Source of the DNA: Promethearchaeia archaeon
GTDB lineage: Archaea; Asgardarchaeota; Lokiarchaeia; Sigyniarchaeales; SOKP01
Reading direction: 5' to 3'
Assembly: GCA_029856125.1 (NCBI GenBank)
Contig: JAHQWJ010000143.1
Span: forward strand, 17,325 to 81,324
Length of the DNA: 64,000 bases
The notes under the pieces are model-generated. The model ran no database searches and had not been told where the DNA came from. It was given only the letters and a program-made list of their open reading frames with translations. This document shows, in pieces, positions 17,821 through 27,274 of the stretch (its first letter is position 1; the number at the start of each line of letters is the position of its first letter). A program made the position numbers and the translations under genes.

Positions 17821-18217
17821 AATCTTTTTGCCAGTGCTTATACCCAATTTGCCAAAGTTTTAATCTAGGTTTATTTACTTTACTATCCAGTTCAATTCCA
17901 GGTAGAGGATGGTCCATAATATTATGATAACGCTCATAATATTCTTCAGCATTAGAAGTCCCTTCAATCATATTTAAAATAGCTTTTTCTGTAAAATACA
18001 GGATTAAATCTGGTTTAATATTAGGCTTAGTTTTTGTCATCTCTAGCAATTTTTCATTCTTTTTGAATAAAAAGAAGTTAAGTTTGATATTTGTATCATC
18101 GGTGGATTGCTCAGTGATACTATATTCCCAACATGCTTTTACATGTAAATGCCTCATTAAATCTAATTGATTTGGAAAAAATTCTTTTAATTTTGTATAT
18201 AATTTATCAGGATCCAT
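17810..18217 (-). CDS. Small SCP2-like (sterol-carrier fold) protein
   Basis: 135 residues. The segment KPDLILYFTEKAILNMIEG followed by NAEEYYERYHNIM resembles the 'PD-x-hydrophobic-x-E-x2-hydrophobic...G' core of SCP2 domains, which carry lipids or other hydrophobic ligands. It lies 12 nt downstream of the aldehyde dehydrogenase in the same direction. A second SCP2-like gene is just upstream of that dehydrogenase. The fold assignment is inference from pattern. Confidence 0.6.
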   Translation of the reverse strand: MDPDKLYTKLKEFFPNQLDLMRHLHVKACWEYSITEQSTDDTNIKLNFFLFKKNEKLLEMTKTKPNIKPDLILYFTEKAILNMIEGTSNAEEYYERYHNIMDHPLPGIELDSKVNKPRLKLWQIGYKHWQKDFKF

Positions 18218-18229
18218 TGTGTATGAAAA

Positions 18230-19723
18230 TTATTTAATTTTTTCTAAATTCAGCGAAGTCCCATCATATATAAATTTTCCATAAACTAACTCTTGAGGAT
18301 AATATTTACAACCTGCTGGATAAGCAGAATCTTTAATTCCTCCTAATGAAACCGTAATATCTACAAGCATAGGTCTAGCATTAATATAAATATTTGCAGC
18401 TTCTAATTGGTTCTTAAAAACCTCAATATTATTCAAATTAGAAGTGTAAACTACCGCTCTCATACCATAATTACTCGCATTTGCTAATCTAATTGCATCT
18501 TTCATATCTTTGGCTTTAGTAATAGAACGGACAGGTCCAAAAGCCTCTTCTCTCCATAAAAACGGAGCCCTAGATAAATCTTCACACAATTCTGGTTTGA
18601 TTTCCACCAGAGTCGGCGTATAAAATAATCCATAGTCTTCTCCTGTATCAATTTTTTCACCACCAGTATATATTTTTACCCCATATTCTTTAGCATCAGC
18701 CACCATGACATCCATCATCGTTAGTATACGTCGACTCCCTAATGGTCCAATATCAACAGCGGGATCTGTGGGGTCTCCATATTTTAATTTCTCAATTTCT
18801 TTTATCAGACATTCTGTATATTCATCATATATATCTTGGTGGACTATAATTCGCTTCATAGAGAAACATTGTTGACCTGAATTGGTGTAACTTGCCATAG
18901 CATTCCATTTTGCTACATTTTCTAAATTAATATCATCCATTACGATTCCCGCATCATTTCCTGCGCACTCAAAGAAGAATTGTTTAAAAGGTTGAGTATA
19001 CATTGTGACTCCCATTGATTTATCTGCAGTTTTTTTAAGCATCCTTCCATATCTCACAAGAATATCTTTTGCAGTATGCGAAGAAGTAACCGTCATAATA
19101 ATCTTGATTAATTGAGATTTAAGAAATTCATCTACAGCCCATTCTCCGGGAGCTATAACCAAATCTAATGCATCTAACCCAGGAAAATCCATATCCTCCA
19201 TGGTGGAATAGGCTTCTAACATAGTTAAGGGGCATGCAGTAGATGGTTTAACAACCGCACCATTTCCTACTAAATAATTAGCGCCCATCTGATAAAGGGG
19301 AAGGCTAATTGGTGTGTTACGAGGCGAAATACAAGCAGATAATCCATGTGGAATATATTTTATAATTACATTTTTCTCTCCTTCAATACCAGTTAATGGT
19401 TTGTCTTCTATAAATTGATAATACCAATCGCAAAATCGGAAGCCCGTAAGCACAATGTTCAGTTCCCAATCCGAATATTTGATCGGTAAACCTCCTTCTG
19501 CTACAACTAAATCTTTTAGTTTTTTCTTTTTAAATCGCATTTTACTTGCATATTTAGAGAGAATTTGAGCGCGTTCAAAGAAGTCCATTTCTTTTAATAA
19601 ATGTTGATTTTTATGTACTTTTTTTATTTTATCTCTTAGAGACTCAGGTGTATCTGCTTGTATGGTATCAATAACTTCTCCAGTATATTTATTTTTTATT
19701 TCTAATTCTTGAACTGTTGTCAT
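18230..19723 (-). CDS. Aldehyde dehydrogenase-superfamily enzyme (atypical)
   Basis: 497 residues, full ALDH length. The catalytic Cys286 (NSGQQCFSMKR), Glu252 (FECAGND) and oxyanion Asn136 (SPRNTPIS) are present, as is Lys159 in VVKPSTACP for cofactor contact. The usual FTGSxxxG loop that cradles NAD(P) is replaced by MTVTSSHTAKD, and ELGGK is FECAGND, so cofactor binding or chemistry may differ from common ALDHs. An acyl-CoA or acyl-carrier reductase role is possible. It sits inside a tight minus-strand run with two SCP2-like proteins and an NAD-dependent epimerase, suggesting oxidation or formation of a lipid aldehyde. Confidence 0.88.
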   Translation of the reverse strand: MTTVQELEIKNKYTGEVIDTIQADTPESLRDKIKKVHKNQHLLKEMDFFERAQILSKYASKMRFKKKKLKDLVVAEGGLPIKYSDWELNIVLTGFRFCDWYYQFIEDKPLTGIEGEKNVIIKYIPHGLSACISPRNTPISLPLYQMGANYLVGNGAVVKPSTACPLTMLEAYSTMEDMDFPGLDALDLVIAPGEWAVDEFLKSQLIKIIMTVTSSHTAKDILVRYGRMLKKTADKSMGVTMYTQPFKQFFFECAGNDAGIVMDDINLENVAKWNAMASYTNSGQQCFSMKRIIVHQDIYDEYTECLIKEIEKLKYGDPTDPAVDIGPLGSRRILTMMDVMVADAKEYGVKIYTGGEKIDTGEDYGLFYTPTLVEIKPELCEDLSRAPFLWREEAFGPVRSITKAKDMKDAIRLANASNYGMRAVVYTSNLNNIEVFKNQLEAANIYINARPMLVDITVSLGGIKDSAYPAGCKYYPQELVYGKFIYDGTSLNLEKIK

Positions 19724-19780
19724 ATTTTTAATTACCTTTCTAATTTTACTGATGTTTCTAATATTTATTTAAGAAGATTT

Positions 19781-20260
19781 TTAAATACTATTAATATCGT
19801 CATAATCATTGAGAATCCCAGAAGTCTGGGCAAATTTTCCATAGCCCATATCGATTATAGTTTGTGTTCTTTTATGTAATACAAAATCAACCCATCCTTT
19901 CTCATCATCTGGATCATTATAAAATGATCCGCAAAGTTCAGCATATTCTACTTTTGATTTCGTTTGAATTAATTTTTTAACAGCACTTACCGAGAGCGCT
20001 AATTCTAAATCAGAATCAACTGCTCCTCCGGATTTTATTTCAATTCCGTTTCCATTTCTCAGCACATTAAAGATATCTACAGGAGATTCTTTATAATATG
20101 TTTCAGCTGAATCATAAAGGGCGAAGTCAAAGATCGAGCCTGATATTAGATCAGAAAAAATTTCGGGATATTGTGCAAGAAATGTGGTGTATTTTTTAGC
20201 TATTTCTGTTTTATAAGCTTCTTTATCAATAATTTGACTTGTTAATTCATCTTCTAACAT
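19781..20260 (-). CDS. Small SCP2-like protein
   Basis: 159 residues. The segment DLELALSVSAVKKLIQTKSKVEYAE has the SCP2-like strand-helix pattern, continuing with a glycine-tryptophan turn (DEKGWVDFVLHK). It is 57 nt upstream of the ALDH and 18 nt downstream of the epimerase gene. It differs from the 17810 gene in sequence but seems to share the fold. Function inferred only. Confidence 0.58.
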   Translation of the reverse strand: MLEDELTSQIIDKEAYKTEIAKKYTTFLAQYPEIFSDLISGSIFDFALYDSAETYYKESPVDIFNVLRNGNGIEIKSGGAVDSDLELALSVSAVKKLIQTKSKVEYAELCGSFYNDPDDEKGWVDFVLHKRTQTIIDMGYGKFAQTSGILNDYDDINSI

Positions 20261-20278
20261 GATTTTGTAAAATTTTTA

Positions 20279-21277
20279 TTATTTTTTTCCTTCTTCAATA
20301 TACTCCTTATACCAATTGATTGTCTCTTCTAAACCTTCTTTTAATGGAGTAATTTTATAACCCAATTTATTAATGGCTTTTTTTGAGGAATACGATCTAT
20401 GATATTTTATTGCTCTTAGTGTAGGTCGAGTTAAATAAGGGCTTTTCTTATTAAACTTAGCTTTAACTTCCAATAACCAAGCATATGCCATCGCAAATAT
20501 GAAAGGAAGCTTTATTGCTTTTTTATCTCTTCCTATTTTGGCGATTAAATCAAGATATTCTTTAAATCTAACATTTTCTCCCCCAAGAATAAAATCTTCC
20601 CCAAAAAGATCTTCTCTATTTATTACGTCCGCTAAAACATTTGATGCATCATATACATAAGATAGACAAGTCATAGCTTCTCCCTTTCCGGGACAAATGC
20701 CCAAGGGAAACATTTTTCCCCTCATAACATCAAATAGCATTCTACCGAATATATTAAAATCTCCTGGACCGTATACGATTCCGGGATAAAACATCATCAC
20801 TTTCAAACCTTTTGGTATATAACTCTTCACGAGTTTTTTCGCCTGGAATTTAGATTTCTCATATTCCATAAAAAAATCCTCTTTTTCATGAGTCTCATCA
20901 ACCGGTTCTTGAGGTGTAGGACCTAAAGCAGTAAAGGAACTAACATAAAATAATTTTAGATTGTTTTCAAGAGCAACATTAACGACGTTTTCTGTACCCT
21001 TTACATTAACATCATAATAAATCGATTTATCCTTCGCCCATATGCCTGTATAAGCGGCAAGATGATATATAGCATCTACTTTATTCACAGCTTTTTCCAA
21101 ACTGCTAATATCTTGGACGTCGCCAATAACATAATCAATATCATTAAGTTCCTTAAATGGTGTTGTATTACTACTCTCTCTTATCAGTAATTTTAATTTA
21201 TGTCCTAATTCGTGTAATTTTTTGACTAAAGGAATCCCAATAAATCCCGTTCCTCCAGTTATAAGTATATTGGCCAT
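20279..21277 (-). CDS. NAD-dependent epimerase/dehydratase (extended SDR)
   Basis: 332 residues from the ATG at 21277. An in-frame TTG at 21304 would add a hydrophobic KIQLLIFI stretch that is unlikely to be coding. The dinucleotide site is NILITGGTGFIG and the catalytic YxxxK is YEKSK, with the upstream Ser in SSFTALG. The family includes sugar epimerases and 3-beta-hydroxysteroid or dihydroflavonol reductases. Given the ALDH and SCP2-like neighbours, a lipid-alcohol/aldehyde reductase is a reasonable guess. Confidence 0.9.
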   Translation of the reverse strand: MANILITGGTGFIGIPLVKKLHELGHKLKLLIRESSNTTPFKELNDIDYVIGDVQDISSLEKAVNKVDAIYHLAAYTGIWAKDKSIYYDVNVKGTENVVNVALENNLKLFYVSSFTALGPTPQEPVDETHEKEDFFMEYEKSKFQAKKLVKSYIPKGLKVMMFYPGIVYGPGDFNIFGRMLFDVMRGKMFPLGICPGKGEAMTCLSYVYDASNVLADVINREDLFGEDFILGGENVRFKEYLDLIAKIGRDKKAIKLPFIFAMAYAWLLEVKAKFNKKSPYLTRPTLRAIKYHRSYSSKKAINKLGYKITPLKEGLEETINWYKEYIEEGKK

Positions 21278-21423
21278 TATAAAAATAAGTAATTGTATTT
21301 TCAAGTCTTAAATAAAAGAGAATCATTAAATCTTGTTTTTAAAACTTTTAAAACAATTAATATTATTAAAATAAGAGAAGTTTAGGAAGTTTGACAAACA
21401 TGTAATCAATTTAAAAAGAAGTC

Positions 21424-22290
21424 TTATTGACCAATCCAAGATATGATATATTTTAATTCCTTGGGTTGTTCGAGTTTTGGCTCTAAAAACTCCCATCTTC
21501 CGTCCACTCCAACTTCTTTAGCAGTTAGATCAAAGTGACAAATCGCAATCCCTATATCGATATTAACGAATGTATTGTAACCTTTCATTTTTGAGTCTTT
21601 TGAGAATTTAACATAGAAATGAAAATTATCACAATCTTCTTCTTTTAATACTCTCCATGGTTGTTTGTTGCCGGCAGATGGAGCAAGTCTAATCATTTCC
21701 AGCAAAGTTTCAAATCTACCTGTTGTCTCTCGAGGAAGGGCTGTAGAGAAGGTTTTTTCAAAAAATACCTTACTCCAAGGAAATCGAGAATCAGCTTTAA
21801 CGATCGTCCGCATAACTTTCTCTTTTCTGCGTCTAATTTCAGGAGTGTATCCAATAGGCGTAATTGCTGGAACTAACTCGTTTTTTTGGCAATTTATTTT
21901 AGTAGAAAAAAGACTTCTGTTAAATGTTCCTCCGAGCCAACATGTACCTAAATTCAAATCAGTAGCTGCTAAAATTATAGCTTCCAAGATGTATCCATAA
22001 TTTTCTTTATAATAATCGGATTTTTCAATCGCTCCCACTATAAACTCTTGAGCACCCTTGATTAGCCCATAAGTTCCTAATTTTTTTCTTTCATCGGGAG
22101 CAAATTCAGGGACTCCAATTAATTCAAATCGAGTTTTTCCCGCGAGCTCACTAAAAGGACTTTTAAAATCTTCAAATGTTAAAATTTGATTAATCTTCTT
22201 CTTCGTATCATCTTCAAGTAATTGATTAGAAAAAGTTCTCCAAGATGTCCGTTCCGTTATAATGTCAATTATAGATTTAGAAAATACCAT
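21424..22290 (-). CDS. Nitroreductase-family protein (TM1586-type)
   Basis: 288 residues. It has the internally duplicated layout of TM1586-like nitroreductases: an N-terminal TSWRTFSNQ segment, LGTCWLGGTFN in the middle, and the second-half 'RLAPSAGNKQPWRV' FMN-contact motif. Members bind FMN and reduce nitro groups or quinones with NAD(P)H; the physiological substrate is unknown. It is 146 bp upstream of the epimerase operon on the same strand. Confidence 0.87.
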   Translation of the reverse strand: MVFSKSIIDIITERTSWRTFSNQLLEDDTKKKINQILTFEDFKSPFSELAGKTRFELIGVPEFAPDERKKLGTYGLIKGAQEFIVGAIEKSDYYKENYGYILEAIILAATDLNLGTCWLGGTFNRSLFSTKINCQKNELVPAITPIGYTPEIRRRKEKVMRTIVKADSRFPWSKVFFEKTFSTALPRETTGRFETLLEMIRLAPSAGNKQPWRVLKEEDCDNFHFYVKFSKDSKMKGYNTFVNIDIGIAICHFDLTAKEVGVDGRWEFLEPKLEQPKELKYIISWIGQ

Positions 22291-22361
22291 AACATTTCAT
22301 AATTAACGGCACTATATATATAATTTTGCGCCTAATAAGACATTAATCTGGGGTTTAACAA

Positions 22362-22691
22362 TTAATCGGGCAAAATTCTACTTATTTTTATCATAGTATG
22401 CTTTAGATATTGTTTCATGTAATGTCTTTCGCTATTACAATAATTTAACTTTTCAAAGTTAGATAATTCTTCGCGATTGCTTAAGATAGCATGGATATCT
22501 TCCACCATGGTTAAATATTCTTTTTTAGCAACATCGCATTCCTGAATGAGTAAATCAATAGGATTGCTTATGTTATAAGAAGTTTTTCCGGCATTAATCT
22601 CTTCCTTACTTAGATTAAGATTAGGCTCATTTATGTTAATTGTTTCGAATGTATTTTCAACATCTTTGTTGTTAATGAAACCCTTAGAAAT
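22362..22691 (-). CDS. Small protein of unknown function with a probable AUU start
   Basis: An open frame of 110 codons ends at TAA 22362. It has no ATG, GTG or TTG before its middle (first ATG at codon 62). The codon ATT at 22689-22691 would give a protein of 109 residues starting MSKGFINNKD. The motif GGGATGA begins 13 nt upstream and partly matches the Shine-Dalgarno consensus. An out-of-frame ATG at 22699-22701 could only serve if a frameshift occurred. The product is acidic-polar, helical, with ILSNREELSNFEKL and several cysteine/histidine residues near the end. No family recognised. Confidence 0.62.
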   Translation of the reverse strand: MSKGFINNKDVENTFETININEPNLNLSKEEINAGKTSYNISNPIDLLIQECDVAKKEYLTMVEDIHAILSNREELSNFEKLNYCNSERHYMKQYLKHTMIKISRILPD

Positions 22692-22825
22692 AAGTATTCA
22701 TCCCGGAGAATTTTCGATTTAAAAAAAATAATCCAAGACAGCTATTTAAAATAAAAGCCTCAGTTAATTTATCATGAAATTAAGAAGTGCATTATTTAAA
22801 AAAAAAAAGATTTAATTATAGATAC

Positions 22826-23392
22826 CTAGATTTTTGAACCGCAATTTTCACAAAAATTGCCTTCTGAAGGTAATTCATGACCGCAATACACACAATATCC
22901 TTTTCCTTTCGTTTCTAATGGCTCTGCTAACTGTTTTGGAGGAACTACAAATTCCTCTGATTTAACATAAGCAACTTTTTCACCAAGGATTATCTCTCCC
23001 GTTTCCGAGTTAAAGCGGTAGCTAATAGCTCCTTTTTGACGCAAGTCGATAAGCACTTTAAGCACATCCCTAGGTTTAATTCCGACTTCGAGAGCTATGT
23101 CTTCTAATTTATGAGTTCCTTGATTACTGCGATCCAAAATTGCAACTCTCACAGATTTTTGGAATTTTTCATTAGTATAATACTGCTGGACGCCCCCAAG
23201 AATTATAAAGAATGCAGGAATGAAAAGCCAGTATCCCCAAGAGTTAAGGCCAATAAAGTTAACATTGAAAGCTATAAAAAACAAGGATAAAATTGCTACA
23301 AATAAGAATACAAATCCACATCCAAGCGTTTCAATTGCGGCTTCGTATTTTTTTTTGGAATAGTATCGATTTCTATAATTGTCACTTGACAT
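22826..23392 (-). CDS. Membrane-anchored winged-helix protein with zinc ribbon
   Basis: 188 residues: a short basic N-terminus, two transmembrane helices (about 22-70), then a winged-helix/PCI-like segment (KLEDIALEVGIKPRDVLKVL...GAISYRF). A C-terminal zinc ribbon (CVYCG...CENCG) follows. The order resembles membrane-tethered regulators in Asgard genomes. Its partner or DNA target is unknown. Confidence 0.75.
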   Translation of the reverse strand: MSSDNYRNRYYSKKKYEAAIETLGCGFVFLFVAILSLFFIAFNVNFIGLNSWGYWLFIPAFFIILGGVQQYYTNEKFQKSVRVAILDRSNQGTHKLEDIALEVGIKPRDVLKVLIDLRQKGAISYRFNSETGEIILGEKVAYVKSEEFVVPPKQLAEPLETKGKGYCVYCGHELPSEGNFCENCGSKI

Positions 23393-23496
23393 GATTTCTA
23401 ACCTTTTTTCAATAGTAGAAATTCTAAATAACGAGATGATTTAATAATTAAAAAAGATTTGGAGTCCAATTTATAAAAATATTTTAAAAATAATTT

Positions 23497-25137
23497 TTAG
23501 AATATGTTAAAAGCCTTTCCCATCCAGTATACGACCAAATAACTATTAGGTATTACCTGTTTTAATCCAATATTATCAGATTCATTATTACCGCCAGTTC
23601 CAAAAAATTTACTATGTTCCCAGAGAAAGTGGTGAACGCCCATTTCGGATACTGTTAAAGGAAGTTTGTATTGAGTATCTCTTGGATCGTCGAGATCGAT
23701 TGTTTCTCCAACCCACGAGAAGAGAGTTCCATATATGTTATTTTCGAAGAATTCAGACCATTTTGCTCTACTAGGATCAATATCCATCTTAGCTATGTCT
23801 GGATTTAAACTAGTGGCTCTCGTAGAATTAGGTCTTAATGTTAAATTATAATCTCTTATCCCATTTCCCCAACCAGAAGTGTTAAAGCGCCACAATTGAT
23901 CCAAAACATCCCATTTTAAGGTTTCATCGTTATAATTAGGGTCTTCAAATAAAGCCGAATCTTTAATCATTTTCATAAAAACCAAATGTATAATATTAAA
24001 AAAAGCATTACGGTGGTATCTCAAGAAACTATAAAATCCTTCCTCGAATCTTTTTATATAATGGTGTTGAAGTAGAGGGTTATCTTCTAAAATTATTAGC
24101 GCAAACTCTACATCCATGCTAAAAGCTAGAGCATAGGTGTCGTAAGCAGTATTGCTAGCTGATCCCATGTGACCATGGTGCATAGACATGATTTTTGTTG
24201 CAGCATAATGATAAAGCGAATCATATCTATCTGGATAGGCTGTAGCTCCTATGCGAAGCAAAGCTAATTGCCACATGCTTTCACCTAATATCGGATTTAA
24301 ATCTGATCCAACAGGTTCTCCTTCTCCACCCAATACAAGCCAATTTGTTTTGCGAAAGCCTTCTATCATTTGAGCTGTTAATAATTTGATCCTTTCAACG
24401 CACCATCTGCTTTCTTCATTGGCTTCAGGATCGATGAATTTTAACACGCTAGCGAATCCCAGATAGTATCCCGCTAGCTCGTCACGAGATGTGTGCAACC
24501 TTACTCTCCAATTTTTGTAAATTCCTGTTCCATTAAAATGACGGGGGTGAGGATTAGGTGAATCTTGATCAAATAACCACTCGTGATATTTCCGATTTTC
24601 TGGAGCAGATACAAATCTTGCAGGCATTCCAGGGTAATCGGGGCCTATGCCTCCGTTAGGAGCAGCAAGCATATTGCTGAATCCTGTAACACATTTTTTA
24701 ACCATACGCGTTGCATTATTTAGCTCGTCCAAATCGTCGTTTTCCAATGCATATTTATAGCGTAAGCTTTGAGATGCAAGTGTATAACCTAAATGCAAAT
24801 TTCCATTATCGGTACTATGATAGCTCTGAACTTCGTTATACGAGTAATTTGTGAATGTAATATCTATACTAATGTTAGTAGGAATGTGCCATTTTTCTAA
24901 CTGATAATCGTATTTTTCAGCCATTTGGTCTAGATAAGTTTGATTTCCTACTATTTGATCTAAGGGGGTAAAAAAATTGGTGTTTGGAGGTTCAAGGTGT
25001 AGAGTGAGTGATGCGAGATCGTCGAGAATGCCTAGACCAAAACCAATAAAACTAAAAAAACTTATTACAGGGATCAAAAGCAGAAATGTTACCACGATAT
25101 TTTTCTTTAAAAGATTTTTTCTCGTTCTTATTCGCAT
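23497..25137 (-). CDS. Large secreted/anchored protein, possible alpha-toroid
   Basis: 546 residues. A very basic N-terminus and one hydrophobic segment (about 14-38) act as a signal anchor. The remainder is predicted extracellular: helical, rich in Trp, Tyr, His and Asn, with many N-glycosylation sequons. Aromatic helix pairs suggest an (alpha/alpha) toroid like those of glycan-active enzymes, but no catalytic signature is recognised. It follows the sugar kinase/nucleotidyltransferase pair with a 78-nt gap on the same strand. Confidence 0.65.
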   Translation of the reverse strand: MRIRTRKNLLKKNIVVTFLLLIPVISFFSFIGFGLGILDDLASLTLHLEPPNTNFFTPLDQIVGNQTYLDQMAEKYDYQLEKWHIPTNISIDITFTNYSYNEVQSYHSTDNGNLHLGYTLASQSLRYKYALENDDLDELNNATRMVKKCVTGFSNMLAAPNGGIGPDYPGMPARFVSAPENRKYHEWLFDQDSPNPHPRHFNGTGIYKNWRVRLHTSRDELAGYYLGFASVLKFIDPEANEESRWCVERIKLLTAQMIEGFRKTNWLVLGGEGEPVGSDLNPILGESMWQLALLRIGATAYPDRYDSLYHYAATKIMSMHHGHMGSASNTAYDTYALAFSMDVEFALIILEDNPLLQHHYIKRFEEGFYSFLRYHRNAFFNIIHLVFMKMIKDSALFEDPNYNDETLKWDVLDQLWRFNTSGWGNGIRDYNLTLRPNSTRATSLNPDIAKMDIDPSRAKWSEFFENNIYGTLFSWVGETIDLDDPRDTQYKLPLTVSEMGVHHFLWEHSKFFGTGGNNESDNIGLKQVIPNSYLVVYWMGKAFNIF

Positions 25138-25215
25138 TTAGACCACTACTCTTTCACAATTGATATAAAATATCTCAAGTGTTTTATTATGTATTTATGT
25201 TCACTCTTTTATTAT

Positions 25216-25959
25216 TTAAATCTTTAAAAATTGAAGCCATGATGGATCGTCTCTTAAGTGTTCATATATTTGCTTAACGCCTAAGTCAACTCTGAATTGA
25301 TTTTTTCCCATTTCTACAACTCTTACCTCCCAATTTTGTTCTTTTATCCCTTTTAGAAGAGCTTTAGGAACTTCTATTTCACCACTTTTGGAAGGTGAGA
25401 GATTTCTCAAAACATTAAAAATGGTTTTAGAAAAAACGAATACGCCACAATTATTCAAGTTAGTCTTCGAGGTTCCGAGTTGAGGTTTTTCGATTATATT
25501 GATACAAATCTCGCCATCGCTATAAATTGCAGCGCCTAAGTAAGGATCTTCTGTGTAATTAGCAACTAAAATATAATCATACTTTTCTTTTTGATGTATC
25601 TTAACCACATCTTTATAAATCTTATAAGGCACTAAAATATCTCCCCATGTTAAAAAAAAGTGGTTATTAATAATAGAATTCTCACAAAGCAATAAGGCTC
25701 CTCCAGTCCCATTTAACTTATCTTGCTTAATATATTCAATATTTACATTCCAATTCTTACCACTTTGGAAATAGCTAATAATTTGTTCTTTTCTATAACC
25801 AACCACAAAAATGAATTCTCGAAAGCCTGCGGATATCAATCCTTCTAAAATATATTCTAAAAAAGGTTTATCATGAAGTTTCAGCATCGTTTTTTGATAT
25901 TTGTTAGTATAAGGTTGTAACCTCGTTCCTTGACCCGCGCAGAGTATTATTGCTTTCAA
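25216..25959 (-). CDS. Sugar-1-phosphate nucleotidyltransferase (HddC/GMPP-like)
   Basis: 247 residues. The signature KAIILCAGQGTRLQPYT, TMLKLHDKPFLEYIL and VGYRKEQI place it in the NTP-transferase family. The metal-site region is LTWGDILVPY. It lacks the hexapeptide C-terminus of the enzyme at 14393. Its start overlaps the stop of the GHMP kinase by 4 nt (ATGA), so the kinase product (sugar-1-phosphate) is probably its substrate, giving an NDP-sugar. D-glycero-D-manno-heptose-1-phosphate or mannose-1-phosphate guanylyltransferases are the closest in style. Confidence 0.87.
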   Translation of the reverse strand: MKAIILCAGQGTRLQPYTNKYQKTMLKLHDKPFLEYILEGLISAGFREFIFVVGYRKEQIISYFQSGKNWNVNIEYIKQDKLNGTGGALLLCENSIINNHFFLTWGDILVPYKIYKDVVKIHQKEKYDYILVANYTEDPYLGAAIYSDGEICINIIEKPQLGTSKTNLNNCGVFVFSKTIFNVLRNLSPSKSGEIEVPKALLKGIKEQNWEVRVVEMGKNQFRVDLGVKQIYEHLRDDPSWLQFLKI

Positions 25960-27059
25960 TAAGTCTCAACTCCATAACTTGTTTTTATATCGTACGCCTT
26001 TCCTCCCGCTTTTCGAATAGTTTCCTTAAGAATCTGTTCATTATTAGGAAATAGCGCGAATATCGTCCCACCAAAGCCCGAACCGTTAATCTTACTACCA
26101 AAAGCTCCGGTTTCTAGACAATCTTCAATAATTTTATTAATTTTACTTGTTGATACCCCAATATTGTCCCTCAATTGCTCTTGATGCTGATTTAAGAGAG
26201 TTCCAAGCTTTTGATAGAAATCAAGATCAACACTTGGGCTAATTCCTTGTTTAACTGAAATAATATAATTTTCAATTAAATTTTTAGCTTTATTGGTGAT
26301 GTCCCGATTTATTATGTTTCCAATTATCTTCCTTTTATATTCTTCCTTTATACTGGACAAATAAGGCTCAATATCTTCTAATTTTGTGTAGAAGCGATCG
26401 AATTTTGGAAAAATCGAATTTAATATCTCGAATGCTTTTAAAGATGAAAATTTGGTTCTAATTAAGTCGTCAACGGTTGCTTTTTTCTCCATAGAATTTC
26501 CTAAAACAAATCCTTTAAGAGTTAGATCATATGTTTTTAATTGAGGTTTAGATCCATCTGGTTTTAAAAAGATTAAATTACCAAATACCGATGTGAAGTG
26601 GTCCATCATACCACCTCCTTCTTGAAATTCTTTTACTTCCGTATTGTATCCTTCTAATGCCATTTGAAAAGGTTCCATTTTTCTTTCAGTTATGAAATTT
26701 AAAAAATATAACCAGCATATAACTAATGCAGAAGAACTCGCAACACCTGCATTAATTGGGATGTCCCCAGTGATTTTTATTTTATATCCTTCAGTAAACC
26801 TGAATTTTTTCCGAATGAACTGATTATAACCACTTATTAAATAATCCCTCTTTGATGTATAATCCAGTTCCTTGTTATTAAGCGGAATTTCCATGAATTG
26901 ATTTAAGTTTGGTAAACTTATTTCGAATTTCTTCTCAGGAATTCTCTTTGCTTCTAAATAAATGTATTTAGATATAGCCATTGAAATAATGGGGTAATGT
27001 AAATAATCTTGATGTTCACCAAAAAGACATATTCTTCCTGGAGATTTTATCCTTATCAT
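25956..27059 (-). CDS. GHMP-family sugar kinase (galactokinase-like)
   Basis: 367 residues. The N-terminal GRICLFGEHQDY matches the galactokinase sugar-binding signature. The ATP-binding loop is INAGVASSSALV, and the C-terminal GSGFGGTIFAL is the third GHMP motif. An EGGGMMDHFTS segment carries the Asp expected for catalysis. It phosphorylates the anomeric carbon of a hexose or heptose and hands the product to the overlapping nucleotidyltransferase. Substrate identity is open. Confidence 0.88.
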   Translation of the reverse strand: MIRIKSPGRICLFGEHQDYLHYPIISMAISKYIYLEAKRIPEKKFEISLPNLNQFMEIPLNNKELDYTSKRDYLISGYNQFIRKKFRFTEGYKIKITGDIPINAGVASSSALVICWLYFLNFITERKMEPFQMALEGYNTEVKEFQEGGGMMDHFTSVFGNLIFLKPDGSKPQLKTYDLTLKGFVLGNSMEKKATVDDLIRTKFSSLKAFEILNSIFPKFDRFYTKLEDIEPYLSSIKEEYKRKIIGNIINRDITNKAKNLIENYIISVKQGISPSVDLDFYQKLGTLLNQHQEQLRDNIGVSTSKINKIIEDCLETGAFGSKINGSGFGGTIFALFPNNEQILKETIRKAGGKAYDIKTSYGVETY

Positions 27060-27274
27060 ATTACTTTTTCAATGAAAGTTAAGAAATTGAAAATAATATT
27101 CAAATTCCAAATAATTATATTTCCTTATCGTTTAAAGATTTCAATATTTTTTTTATATTACTAGGATATTACTTTTTTTTTTCTTCTTTGGATATTAGAT
27201 TTTATTGATACTTAGGTTGATGATTTTATTTGAGTTTTTATTAATAACTGAATAAAGTAAGACGAGTTTAATTC

